Assembly: GCA_918026815.1 (NCBI GenBank)
Contig: CAKJVC010000073.1
Coordinates: forward strand, 372,001-436,000
Length of the DNA stretch: 64,000 nucleotides
Source: Chalara sp. BL73
Lineage: Eukaryota; Ascomycota; Leotiomycetes; Helotiales
Direction: 5' to 3'
Numbering within the stretch: the first letter of the stretch is position 1; each line of letters starts with the position of its first letter. The position numbers and the translations under genes are program-made. The notes under the pieces were generated by a model. The model was not told where the DNA came from. It searched no databases and saw only the letters and a program-made list of their open reading frames with translations. Below, one piece after another: positions 32,726 through 43,779 of the stretch.

Positions 32726-35700
32726 TCAAGCCATCGGATAATGGGCTTTGAACCACTCCTTCCAAATATTTAAAAGAGCAATAACGATGCCCCAAACGAA
32801 GGCACAAACTGTCCATGGAAACGATGCCTCATCATCACCACGAGTTTTATAGATTATTATGGAAAAAAGAACCGCGGCGATAGCTGCTGCAACAATCACA
32901 ATCATTTGAAATTGCGCATCAGCAGGTCCCTGCTGCAAGTGAATGCCAAATCCAGTATTCGTTGCTGTGCTCAGATCAGATGGTCTCGTGTACAGCAGGC
33001 GCTGATCTTTCCTCTTTGGCACTCGTAGTAGAAAGGTATTATCATCAATGCACACTTCCGGATTATTGTATAGATGCATCAGAAGTTTGGGTAGGTGTGG
33101 TGGATCTCCATCCTTCCATTCTTGCCTTTTCACAAATTCGTACTCCGAAGTATCCTTCGGGAGCTTGTTTTCTATCAGATGATCGACGAGCCCCCCACGC
33201 CATAATTCGAACTGAAGAAGTCAGTGAAACTTCTGTATGAGAAGACGCATGTGGGGTTTACAACAAAAGAGTATCAAGTTAAAGAAGGAAAGCTTACCTG
33301 CACGAACCGAATTGCTTTCAGGTCCAAAAACAGACCATAGCCTTTCCACCAATCTCGCTTGTAGATCGTTTTCAACTTCTTGAACAACTCCTGGTCGCAA
33401 TTGAGATTAGACTGGCTCGATTCCTGACTGCATATTTCTTCGACTGCGAGACGGGTAAGACCACCTGTGTCTACGCATATATGGAGGAATTTCTTTTGCT
33501 GGGCCTCGAGTGGTTCTGGTCGCGAGGCTGGATGTTGTTGAGACTCTGCTAATGCGACGCTATCAACTAATCCATCATCGGGAGCTGGTACTTCTGATCT
33601 AGTTATACTGCTAAGTGAACTAGAGTTTCGAGTTGCTGAAAGTTCGCTGCTGCTTGATCCTCCAGAAGAAGAGTCATTTGAAATACAGCGTTGGTAAGCT
33701 CTAATCACAACATTATGAAGAAAGATCATCCCCTCATACAGAAAGCTCCAACGGGCCTCTGTTAATCTCAGGGAACGAAGAACTTTACAATCGCGCAATT
33801 CGCGTGATAACGCCTCCACTGTCTCCCGCTTTGAGGTTAAATCGTCGTAGGAGTGGTGCCCACAGCGACAGGTCCACTCAACTCTCGTAATATGTGCTGG
33901 GAGCTTCGTAGTTGTGAATAACATCCGAGGTGAGATAAGTGATGGAACCATGGTTCGAAGTAATGATATGTCCTTGGCATACACTTTAGGCCAACTTGTC
34001 GATAGATCTCGTCGTGAAGTTGCGGTCCTTGAATCGGTGGATTTGAGTAACAGCGACATCACCTCCGTTTCGCTTTGCCCGTTCTCTGCAGCTGCTCTAA
34101 CTACGCTTTCGGTGATGACTATGTCTGGTCCTCGCCGGTCGAGTAAAAGCGACATCATTTCTTTTCCGCTTTGCCCGTTCTCTGCAGCTGCTCTAACTAC
34201 GCTTTCGGTGATAACTATGTCTGGTCCTCGCCGGTCGAGTAAAAGCGACATCATTTCTTTTCCGCTTTGCCAATTTTCTACAACTGCTTTAAGTACACTT
34301 TCAGTAATAACTATGTCTGGTCTTCGCCGGTCGAGTAAAAGCGACATTATTTCTTTTCCGCTTTGCCAATTTTCTGCAACTGCTTTTAGTACACTTTCAG
34401 TAATAACTATGTCTGATTTTCGCCGGTCGAGTAAAAGCGACATTATTTCTTTTCCGTTTTGCCAATTTCCTGCAGCTGCTTTAAGTACACTTTTAGTGAT
34501 GACTATATCTGGTCCTCGCCGGTCAAGTAAAAGCGACATCACTTCTTTTCCGCTTTGCCTGTTTTTTGCAGCTGCTTTAACTACACTTTCCGTGATCACT
34601 ATGTCTGGTCCTCGCCGGTCGAGTAAAAGCGACATTATTTCTTTTCCGCTTTGCCCATTCCCTGCAGCTGCTCTAACTATGTTTTCAGTAATTACTATGT
34701 CTGGTTCTCGCCGGTCAAGTAAAAGCGACATTACTTCTTTTCCGCTTCGCCCGTTCTCTGCAGCTGCTCTAACTACGCTTTCCGTGATGACTATGTCTGG
34801 TCCTCGCCGGTCGAGTAAAAGCGACATTACTTCTTTTCCGCTTTGCCCATTCCCTGCAGCTGCTCTAACTATGTCTTCGGTAATTACTATGTCTGGCTCT
34901 CGCCGGTCAAGTAAAAGCGACATTACTTCTTTTCCGCTTCGCCCGTTCTCTGCAGCTGCTCTAACTACGCTTTCCGTGATCACTATGTCTGGTCCTCGCC
35001 GGTCGAGTAAGAGCGACATTATTTCTTTTCCGTTTTGCCAATTTCCTGCAGCTGCTTTAAGTACACTTTCAGTAATAACTATGTCTGGTTCTCGCCGGTC
35101 AAGTAAAAGCGACATTACTTCTTCTCCGCTTTGCCAATTTCCTGCAGCTGCTTTGACTACACTTTCAGTGATCACTATGTTTGGTCCTCGCCGGTCGAGT
35201 AAAAGCGACATCATTTCTTTTCCGCTTTGCCCGTTTTTTGCAGCTGCTTTGACTACACTTTCAGTAATCACTATGTCTGGTCCTCGCTGGTCGAATAAAA
35301 GCGACATTATTTCTTTTCCGCTTTGCCCGTTTTCTGCAGCTGCTTTAACTACGTTTTCAGTAATAACTATGTCTGGTCCTCGCCGGTCGAGTAAGAGCGA
35401 CATTATTTCTTTTCCGCTTTGCCAATTTCTTGCGGCTGCTTTAACTACGTTTTCGGTAATGACTATGTCTGGTCCTCGCCGGTCGAGTAAAAGCGACATT
35501 ATTTCTTTTCCGTTTTGCCAATTTTCTGCAGCTGCTTTAAGTACACTTTCGGTGATCACTATGTCTGGTCCTCGCCGGTCGAGTAAGAGCGACATCATTT
35601 CTTTTCCGCTTTGCCTGTTTTCTGCAGCTGCTTTAAGTACACTTTCAGTAATGACTATGTCTGGTCCTCGCCGGTCGAGTAAAAGCGACATTATTTCTTT

Positions 35701-37647
35701 TCCGCTTTGCCCGTTCTTTGCAGCTGCTTTGACTACACTTTCAGTGATCACTATATTTAGGTCTCGCCGGTCGAGTAAAAGCGACATTATTTCTTTTCCG
35801 TTTTGCCAGCTTCCTGCAACTGCCCTAAGTACGTTTTCGGTAATTACTATGTCTGGTCCTCGCCAGTCGAACAAAAGCGACATTATTTCCTTTCCGCTTT
35901 GCCCGTTTCTTGTAGCTGCTCTGACTACACTTTCGGTGATGACTATGTCTTGGTCAAAACCCCGTACAATCTCCTCGAATGTTCCGCCTATAATATTAAC
36001 ATGGCTCCCTCGCTCTTGCAGAAGTAAGAGCATCACATTTCTCCCACCATGTTTGTTCCCTACTGCTGCCCTCACTACTCCCGGTGTAATAGTGATTTCA
36101 ATGCCATTTCTGTCTAGCAGTAGTCCCATCGTTTCTTCATCAAATTTGCTTGCGACGGCCATGACTAATCCTTCCGTGCTGTTGACCTTGGTACCTCGTT
36201 CTTGTAGTAGCAAGGCCATCACCTTTTTCCCGTTCTGCTGGTTCGTGGATGCTGCCATTACTACTCCTTCTGTTATCGTGATCTTAATATCCCTTTTACC
36301 CACATCTTCCGTCGCTGCCTTCACTACTTCTCCCGTAACTCTGGCCTGACTACCAGTCTTTCCCAGCAGAAGTTTCATCACTTCTTCATCGAATCTCCCT
36401 ACAATAGCCTCGACGAACCAGTCTGTTATTTTAATCTCACTTCCTCGCTCTTGTAGCAGCAATATCATCATCTCTTTCCCGCTCTGCTGATTTTCGGTTG
36501 CTGCTTTCACTACTTCTTCAGTAATTGTGACCTTACTGCCTTTTACATCTAGTAGTACTCTCATAACGTTGTGGTCAAGTATCTTTGCGATCGCCTCGAC
36601 TAACCAGTCCGTTATTTTAATCTCACTCCCTCGCTCTTGTAGCAGCAATATCATCATCTCTTTTCCGCTCCGCTGATTCCCTATTGCTGCCTCCACTACT
36701 GCTTCGGTAATCGCCATCTCACTGCCTTTTATCTCTAGTAGCGCTCTCATCACATTGTGGTCAAGTCTCTTCGCGATCGTCTTGACTATCCAGTCTGTAA
36801 TCCTGAAACCATTCCCTCGCTCGTGTAATAGTAGAAGCATCACCTCATTCCCATTTTCCTCGTTCTCTGCTACTGAACCAACTACTCCATCTGTAATTGT
36901 GATCTCATTACCTTTCTTTTCTAGCAGAATCTTCATTATGTCTTCGTCGAATCGCCTTACGATCGTCTTGACTATTCCGTCTGTGATGTTGATATAGCTT
37001 CCTCGCTCTTGTAAAAGCAACATCATTACCTCTTTCCCGCTCCGCTGGTTTCCTGCTGCTGCCTTCACTAATCCCTCTGTGATTGTAATCTCACTGCCCC
37101 TTTTCTCTAGTAGAAGTCTTATAATATCTTGGTCGAAACCCCCTACGATTGCCTTGACCATTACCTCTGTGATGTTAAAATTATCCCCATGCTCTTTAAG
37201 CAGTAGGGACATAACCTCATTTCCGTTCTGCTTGTTCCCTGCTGCTGCTTTCACTACACCTTCTGTAACTCTAATCTCATTGCCTTTTCTCTCTAACAAT
37301 ACCAGCATAACCTCTTTCCCAAGCCACTCGTTCGCCGCCGCTGCCTCTAAAACACTTTCTGTAACTTCGAATCCCGGCCTGTTAAGCAACTGCATCATTA
37401 TCTTTTCTCCGTACCTATAGTTTGCAGCCGCTGCGACAATTATTTCTTCTGTAATCAAAAGTTGCTCACTAGCCTTGCCTAGCAACAATGCCATCATTTC
37501 GATACCTCTCCATATATTCCCAGCGGCTGCTTTCAACACCTCTACCGGGATTTCCACCTCGTCACCGAGCTGCGTTAAAAGTTCTCTCATTGTAGATATA
37601 TTGCGTTTGCCACGGCCTGACGCGAGCTTAGCAAGATTTTCCATCAT
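32726..37647 (-). CDS. Giant 32-residue-repeat protein with C-terminal transmembrane pair
   Basis: Exons 37647-33298 and 33211-32726, joined by an 86-nt intron (GTAAGC...CTTCAG) in phase 0, give 1611 residues. About 38 helical repeats fill residues about 30-1230. The last 20 are regular 32-mers of the type VITESVVKAAAENGQSGKEI plus MSLLLDRRGPDI; the first 18 are more diverged and partly alternate long and short forms. Such repeats occur at the C-terminus of fungal NLR-like proteins. Here no NACHT, HET or other effector precedes them. The C-terminal part has a CRCGHHSYDDL motif, a Ser-rich linker and two hydrophobic segments (MIVIVAAAIAAVLFSIIIY and TVCAFVWGIVIALL). A membrane-anchored recognition protein is an inference; it may also be a headless receptor. 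Frame is open throughout. Confidence 0.82.
34040..35945 (-). repeat. Tandem array of about twenty 96-bp coding repeats
   Basis: Within the giant gene, units of 96 bp are nearly identical except at a few codons after the VKAAA core. No frame loss occurs. High internal similarity suggests concerted evolution by unequal exchange or gene conversion. Confidence 0.9.
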
Positions 37648-38286
37648 TTCGATTTGCTTTCTTTCAAGTTATAAATATTTTGGGGGGGGTTATCAACCGA
37701 TATGAATCATAAAGTTAGGAAGCCGAGTCGAATATGCGTGCTCTGGAATGAAGCTCAGCCTCACATCTCGGAAGGCAGCCATCCTCCCCAGTTTCACCCT
37801 TGTGGGGGCTATTCTAAAATAGCCTAGTGCCATTGTACTTTTACTGGACAAAGCCTCACAAGGCGGTTATAAGCCCTAAGCAGAATCCCACCGCCTTGCT
37901 TGAAAAGGCTACGGACGTAATGCATCGGGATGTTTCTGGGTGGTAGTAAATTACAGCAGTTGATGCGTTGGATGTATTGAAAAGCCAGAGTTAAAAACGC
38001 AGCTCATCCTGACCAATCACCAGATTACTCTACTCAATCGCCACCAGCGCCATCATGAAGCATTTACTATCGTCGAAATTTATTAACCATTCATACAAGA
38101 GCCTCTAAGTCCTTTCAAAACCCGAGAAGTTATCGCCAGTCTCGTGGCCGCCGTGTGGCGCAAATTCTTACAGTGTCGGCACGCTGGTTGATGCATTAAA
38201 GTAACTAACTATTTATGGTTAGTTCAGAACGAACCCCGCACATACCTGGCCACCTAGGGTGATGTGAAAGCAAAGCAATTTAAGGA
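37648..38286. other. Upstream region of the repeat protein, no gene seen
   Basis: Contains a short G run (37682) and presumably the promoter of the minus-strand gene. No conserved coding frame was recognised. Confidence 0.4.
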
Positions 38287-38291
38287 GCCAG

Positions 38292-38589
38292 TGTAACGAC
38301 GCTAGAACACCACAGGCTGAGTAGAGGTATATGGGAGTACGTATCTTAGGCTAATAGTAGTATTCTAAGAGGTCTACTACGAAGAATATAAAAAACATAG
38401 AGAAAGAATAATCTTGTAGACAAAGAAACACCTTTTATATCCCTCTCCATATCCTTCCGGAGTCCGTGTAGTATTAGGTCCGTAAGGGATATGAGTGCCA
38501 TGTCCGAAAGGGGTCCGTATGGGCCCTCCCCCATCTTGGGTCCGTCCCTTGTCACGTGGTCAGGAGTCCATATGCCACCGATTGTTACA
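38292..38589. repeat. Solo LTR, family F, with GCCAG target duplication
   Basis: A 298-bp element from TGTAACGACGC to CGATTGTTACA, with GCCAG on both sides (38287-38291 and 38590-38594). It is the only copy in the window. Confidence 0.82.
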
Positions 38590-39218
38590 GCCAGAATAAA
38601 TTTAGCCCACATGGTTCTTAGCATCTGGGAAGGAGAGCAAGAAGTGGATGACATGAGATTGGTGACGGAGCTAGAATATGCTATTGGTCAGCCGAGGAAA
38701 GGAGTGATAGGGCCGGATTTGGGAAAAGCCAGATTTGGATATGTGGTTAAAGAGCCAGAATGTGCCACCAGTCAGCCGACAGACGTTAAGCATATTTAGT
38801 CTAGTTCGCTTGCGAATTCGCCTTTAGCTACAGCATGAGTCAGCCTTACCGCGCCACACTGTAGGCTGTGCAATCAGCCGCACCCCGCTCCTCGCAACAG
38901 TAAAGACATTACTTTTACTCACGACAACCTCCAATTAGGGGACGCTAATTAGGTATGCCGCTAGCCTTGCGTAGCAACACAGGTAAAATCACCCAAACTA
39001 GCACAAATACCTGGAAATTCGACACCCTATCCGCGAGCCCGCGGTCATGGATCAGCGCCCTGGCCAGCTTGGAAAAATCGTCCCTGTGCAATCGCGTGAA
39101 GACACGTCTCAAACTGAGTGGTGACAAGTCGCCTGGTCGGGCAGTAAGCAGCTCACGTGATTCAGAGCACTATTAGAAAGTAGTTTTAATAGAGTTCACG
39201 AGGTTGGCATTTGAGCCG
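38590..39218. other. Intergenic region, no gene recognised
   Basis: Short frames only. A minus-strand frame near 38945-39180 has a hydrophobic stretch (FVLVWVILPVLL) that could be a remnant of a membrane protein, without further support. Confidence 0.35.
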
Positions 39219-39858
39219 TGTCACGACACGCGCTGTGGATCTACAGATACAGAGGGCAACGGTGATATCATACGAGAATCTATAGCTGAGGAAGGAAGAG
39301 GAGCTTGAGGAGAGTAGGCCATATCAGTGAAGGAAATAGTATTTTCTCGAGATATCGACCTCCAGAATCGAATACTATACACCACGCAATATGAGATTTG
39401 AAATTTGTATACGTATCACGGCCAAATATGCAATCTTATATTATATCATACTATACTATAGTATACTATGATATCGACCTAAATTGAAGCTATTCCCAAT
39501 TAGTAATACGTAATAGATTATCTCGAGAACTAACCTAGATTTGCTCTACTAATACTCCGTAATCCTTTTCAAGCTCTTCGCAAGTAGAGCTATCAACGCC
39601 CATCCACTGTTTGAGCTTTTCTAATGAAGCTACAGTTCTTATATTAAGGCGATTCCGTCGATCTGTAATAGTCAATTTTGCGCTGGAAAACGCTCTTTCA
39701 GCGTCAGTCGACATCGCGGGTATTCCTAGAATATCAATAGCCATTTGTGATAGGTTTGGCTATTGATTTCGGTGCGCTAGCCACCAAGATCGAAGGTCGA
39801 AGCTATCTCCAGAAGCTACTTGATGGATAGGAAGAGAAAAGTAATTTTGTAGCTCGTC

Positions 39859-40214
39859 TGTAACAAATAGAGGGCAACAGGAGGGATTGCAATATAACAG
39901 GTAAAACACGTGACTGCAATAGAAATAGTGATGTATTGATATCAAAAGTATGCTTGTCCGTCTAACCGATAAACTCAAGCTTGCTTTCCTCCTGAAAGCT
40001 CTAACTGTTCCTTATATCCTTCCAGCTGTGCTGTAGCTGTCAGCCTGTAGCTGCTGTCAGCCTGTAGCTGCTGTCAGCCTGTAGCTGCTGTCAGCCTGTA
40101 GCTGCTGTATGTCTGTGGCTGCTGTAGCTGTGTGCCTGTGGCTGCTCAGGGGTAGAGCATGCCGCTTGCGGCCCTCCAGCTCCTATCCGTCTCTAACCGG
40201 CTCTGGCTGTTACA
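39859..40214 (-). repeat. Solo LTR, family C, with TCGTC target duplication
   Basis: A 356-bp sequence from TGTAACAAATAG to GGCTGTTACA, flanked by TCGTC (39854-39858 and 40215-40219), inside the hAT transposase. It holds a short tandem repeat of CTGTAGCTGCTGTCAGC units at about 40030-40140. The other copy is 55442-55882 in the opposite orientation. Confidence 0.9.
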
Positions 40215-40753
40215 TCGTCATCCTGATTTCGATATCCTGATTAACGACGCCTTTGTAAATGAGCTACAAACGCGTTTTGAGAGAGTTCCTCGACGTCAGC
40301 AAAGCTAGAGGTTGTAGATCTAGCTCGAGGAGCTACTGATTATCGATTAGCACCAAATATGTATTGGGATCATTAAATGCTTACTTTTATCCTTGTATTC
40401 CACTTTCCAGTATTGCTCGATTCTGTCTTTTATAGAAATCAACTATTGCGGCTGATGAGCCCAAGCTTCCTCAAAATAGGCTCATTTTTGAGTAGGATCT
40501 AGCACAACATTAAAAGCGTAAGCTGGAGATTCATCCGTAAGAATGTAATACTTATTAAGCTTTTCCCAGCCAGAGTTGATCGACGCTGAAAGGAAAGCGT
40601 TATTTTTATAGCGTTCTTTGCCGTTCTCAAAACACTCCATCACGAACTTCAAATTAAGTAGCCATCTTTCGATAGTACTTTTATGTGATTCTGTAAATAG
40701 AGTAGCGTCTTCGAGAGGTTGAAGGAACTTTACGATACGCTCTAATTCAACGT

Positions 40754-41007
40754 TGTCACGGCCCTGGCCTTCCGGGGCGGAGCTCACCACCGGGTGCCCC
40801 AGAGCTCGGACAGAGCACAGCACCGGACACCACAAAGCTCGCCTATCCTGGCCTCCGGCCAGTTCCTGTATATAGAGCACTGCTTTCCTTCCCTTCTTCT
40901 GTCCGTAGCTTGTTCTCTTCGTTATAGCAATTGATAGTTGTTCACACCTCTGAGTCCTTCTACCTGGATCTACGGATCGAGATCCCTGTTCAGCTTGAGT
41001 TGTTACA
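40754..41007 (+). repeat. LTR, family A, inside the hAT element
   Basis: A 254-bp copy from TGTCACGGCCCTGG to GAGTTGTTACA that splits the transposase frame. No exact five-base duplication flanks it. Confidence 0.8.
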
Positions 41008-41554
41008 AGTTATATTGTCGTATTTCATTTCCGGAAGGTCGCCGGCGCGTTCAGGAACTATGGCAGCTTAACAACTCTATTGCTTAGGAAGCCTTTCCGC
41101 GAGCCGGCTACCCTGTATGACCCTTTTAATAACATGGATTTGGTTTCTAATTGTATCAGGAACCCTCGTAATGGCGTTTAGGAAGAGAAAAAGCAATATT
41201 GGCGATGGTGTTGTGATGAAAATAAAGGAGGTTGGTAATGACAAGGAGCAGAAAATCCTCGATAATTTAGGTGCGTTTGTCTGCAGAGCCGCATTTCAGC
41301 CTTGGCACGATATCATAGTATTCTCGCCAGTATGATATAAGATCAAATTTTCATACTAATACTAGCCCCTACGAGATATCTCATACTAATACTAGTAAAT
41401 ATCACGATACTATTTCCTTCACTGGGCCATATATACACGAGGCGCTCTGAGAGCTCGACTAATATAGGCCATGTGTGCTTGGGAGCACGGAACGTGACAC
41501 AATCTTCAGTCCATCTACAACCTACCGGTCCAACAAAAAGGATTTCGGTCTAAA

Positions 41555-42155
41555 ATGGAAATCACAAAATCCGGTCCTATGTCCCGCCAACAGGCATTGC
41601 GACTTACCGACTCGCAGTTAGAATCACCGTCCAAACCGAATCCAAGAGCCTCTTTGGATGTATTGTGTGACACCTGTAAGGCAATTGACTTTCCGCGGCA
41701 TTTAAGCTCCAGCATTGGAGACAACTGGGGCTACATTAGCATAGGTCACATTAAAAATCCTTCTTTAGAGTCGACGTGCCCGCTATGCCGATTCTTCGCT
41801 GCAATAGCTTCCACCGTTCTGCCTAACTTCAATTCTCTCGATTCTTCTTATGAGCTCATGAAAACTCCCATAACGAAATTTTGCGGATTGTGGGATAAGT
41901 TGAAGCAGGGGGCGGATCGCCCAATTTTTATCATGGTACCAGAGCACTGGAATTCAAAAGAGCTATCGGATGGCAAGCATGCTGGCAAGCATGCTGGCAG
42001 CTTAAAACTTTTCCTAGAAGCCAATTCTTCTCAGGCTTCCATTGAGCAGCGCTTTATTGGCAGGCGAGCCGAGTCGATTATCCAAGATACATCGTTTATC
42101 CAAGGGTGGATAGATGTTTGTCAAAGCCTTCACGACGGCAGTTGCACGCGAGCAG
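41555..42155 (+). pseudogene. N-terminal fragment of a HET-type protein, cut off by a repeat
   Basis: An open frame starts MEITKSGPMSRQQAL and runs about 200 residues. It contains the CDTCKAIDFP and CPLCRFFAAIAS Cys pairs typical of the region preceding a HET domain, as in the gene at 1-2008. The frame enters the family-E element at 42156 and ends 24 codons inside it, so the HET domain itself is absent. A short internal repeat (GKHAGKHAG) is present. It is probably non-functional. Confidence 0.75.
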
Positions 42156-42329
42156 TGTCACGGCACGCGCTGTGGATCTACAGATACAAAGGGCAACGGT
42201 GGTGCAATACGAGAATTTATAGCTAAGGAAGGAAGAGGGAGCTCGAGGAGAGCGGGCTATATATACACGAGGAGCTCGGGGAGCTCGCCTAATATGGATC
42301 ACGTGTGCTTGGGAGCACGCGACGTGACA
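42156..42329 (+). repeat. Family-E element, 174 bp
   Basis: Starts TGTCACGGCACGCG and ends GCGACGTGACA; the seven terminal bases are complementary. It terminates the HET fragment. No target duplication was found. Confidence 0.82.
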
Positions 42330-42432
42330 AATATCATTATCATTGAGAGCCTTTACAAGCCTGCATTCTTATAACCGTGATACCTTCGCAGATCCTCTAA
42401 TTGATCCCCTGTGCAATAGACCCTATTTCTGA
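42330..42432 (+). repeat. LTR fragment, family H (3' part)
   Basis: Shares GTGATACC, CAGATCCTCTAATTGAT and the final ATTTCTGACA with the 7101 LTR. Confidence 0.65.
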
Positions 42433-42735
42433 CACAAGAGAATCCCTGGGTAAGGATCACGTGATGGATCATGGATCATGAGCGATCCATGATCGATGAT
42501 CCAGCCTCACGAAAACTCTATATAAGTAGATAGGATTTCCTTAGATAGGAGCTTCGTGCTCAACTTGAAATAGTATTCTTATACTTAGTTATTGGGATCT
42601 ATTCTTCGTATCCGTGATATACCTACTTCTTCCCAGACCAACACTTTCGGACTAGATCTTCTATTCAACCCTGTACTCTCGAAGTATAGCTAGAACCGTA
42701 ACAAACAGCTAGAGTGTAACAATTGGTATGCCCAA
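42433..42735 (+). repeat. Probable LTR/leader of another retroelement
   Basis: Contains a CTATATAAGTAGATAGG promoter-like box, overlapping palindromic GATCATGGATCATG motifs at 42465-42510, and ends GAGTGTAACAATTGGTATGCCC; TGGTAT is reminiscent of a primer-binding start. Ends are not proven. Confidence 0.4.
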
Positions 42736-43017
42736 GGTGCGACATGGAGGTCATGGCGCAGGTGTAGAGGGTGCCGATCAGGGTATGAGGGGGTTTCAGA
42801 CCCGATACGGGGGAGAGTCGGAGTCGCCTATATAAAGGCCTGTTCCTACTCTCTACAGTGGCTCCTCATATTTTGTATCCTTCGTAGGTGACCTATAAGG
42901 GCTCCACTTTTTAAGCTTAAAGAGGCTACCTTGGCGACGGTGGCTTTTTTGATGGGAGTTGTATGACGATAGCCAAGCGCGCCACGGCTGCTAGCATTCC
43001 CCGCGACAGCTGTCATA

Positions 43018-43160
43018 CCACCACAGCCGTGAGCCAGAACGTTGGGTAATACCGCTAAGAGATGTGCAGAAGCCAAGCCAGCTGTTTGTGGTACCACAGA
43101 TGTGAGCCAGAATGTCGGGTTTACCGCCAAGGGATGGGCTGAAGCCAAGCCGGCTATTTG
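43018..43160 (+). repeat. Diverged tandem duplication of about 69 bp
   Basis: Two units, each with GTGAGCCAGAA...GAAGCCAAGCC and TTTGTGG in order. The function is unknown. Confidence 0.7.
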
Positions 43161-43297
43161 TGGAGAGGAAAAAAACCCGACAAGTTGGTCGGCGGGTTCA
43201 AGGGGGAATCCACAATGCACAAATTACGCACCACACGCTGTGTCCCTGCATTAGCGCATCGCATGTTTACCCACTCTAGATAAGGACTAGCATACGG

Positions 43298-43535
43298 TAC
43301 TCCCCCCCCCCCCTTAAATAAAGGGCAAAAACTGGGCCGGTTGGGGTTTACAGCTTGTGAATGGCTATGAACCCTTGCGGCTCCTTGCAAAACCTCTTCT
43401 GGCCCATTTTTCCTTCTTGCACGAGCCAGCAGCGATGGGGCAAGAGGGCCAAACTCTTAACTTGACTGGTGACAAAAACCCTTGGTATTCCTTATCAGGC
43501 CCAGTTTTTGCCCTTTATTTAGGGGGGGGGGAGTA
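43298..43535. mobile_element. Tc1/mariner-like MITE, second copy
   Basis: Left end TACTCCCC (long C run) then TTAAATAAAGGGCAAAAACT; the right end mirrors it (AGTTTTTGCCCTTTATTTA, G run, GAGTA). TA borders both ends. The interior resembles 15040-15299. Confidence 0.82.
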
Positions 43536-43540
43536 TATAT

Positions 43541-43766
43541 TGTTCGTATCACTCTCTGTGATACTTCTTCGTATTGATGACTTGCAATTGCTTAAGTCGG
43601 TTACCCACGGGGCAGGTAGCACCGCAATCTCAGCGCAGTGCTATTATGCTCGTTGCAGGTGGTTGACTTGTTCTTGAATTGTTCTAAGTGCTAATCTACG
43701 TACGAGAACTATAATACATCCATGTGGTCCGTGCGTCGCGGTGTGTGCTATTCACTCATACCAACA
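43541..43766 (+). repeat. Solo LTR, family B
   Basis: A 226-bp copy, TGTTCGTATCACTC to ATACCAACA, with TATAT before and CATAT after (one mismatch). It inserted next to the MITE and upstream of the ankyrin pseudogene. Confidence 0.83.
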
Positions 43767-43779
43767 CATATCTTTCGAC

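Larger units (their letters stand above)
39535..41100 (-). pseudogene. hAT transposase relic interrupted by two LTRs
   Basis: Collinear pieces of a hAT transposase: LPEMKYDN before the upper LTR; then VELERIVKFLQPLEDATLFT, STIERWLLNLKFVMECFENG and YFEEAWAHQPQ; then, beyond the lower LTR, DELQNYFSLPIHQ, SFDLRSWWLAHRNQYPNL and the C-terminal dimerisation block ending STDAERAFSSAKLTITDRRN. Internal stops also occur (after HQPQ, for example, where a Trp is usual). Only the C-terminal half is recognisable. Confidence 0.85.
39325..41424 (-). mobile_element. hAT transposon with intact ends, 8-bp target duplication and nested LTRs
   Basis: Termini are CAGTGAAGGAAATAGTA and its exact complement TACTATTTCCTTCACTG. 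GGCCATAT flanks both sides (39317-39324 and 41425-41432). The target is the family-E element. Inside are a transposase relic and two LTRs inserted later. Confidence 0.93.
39219..41499 (+). repeat. Family-E element split by a hAT transposon
   Basis: The left part 39219-39324 and right part 41425-41499 together match the 174-bp copies at 42156-42329 and 56370-56543 (TGTCACG... to ...CGTGACA). The hAT element lies exactly between them. Confidence 0.85.

Noticed and set aside
34040..35945. Regular 96-bp repeats that might suggest a CRISPR-like or satellite array
   Set aside because: Units are in frame, encode a conserved helical repeat and have no unique spacers; the organism is eukaryotic.
33914..36349. 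Open frame of 811 codons on the plus strand
   Set aside because: It is the antisense of the 96-bp coding repeats; the repeated PRRSSKSDI pattern mirrors the real minus-strand gene, whose motifs and spliced end are convincing.
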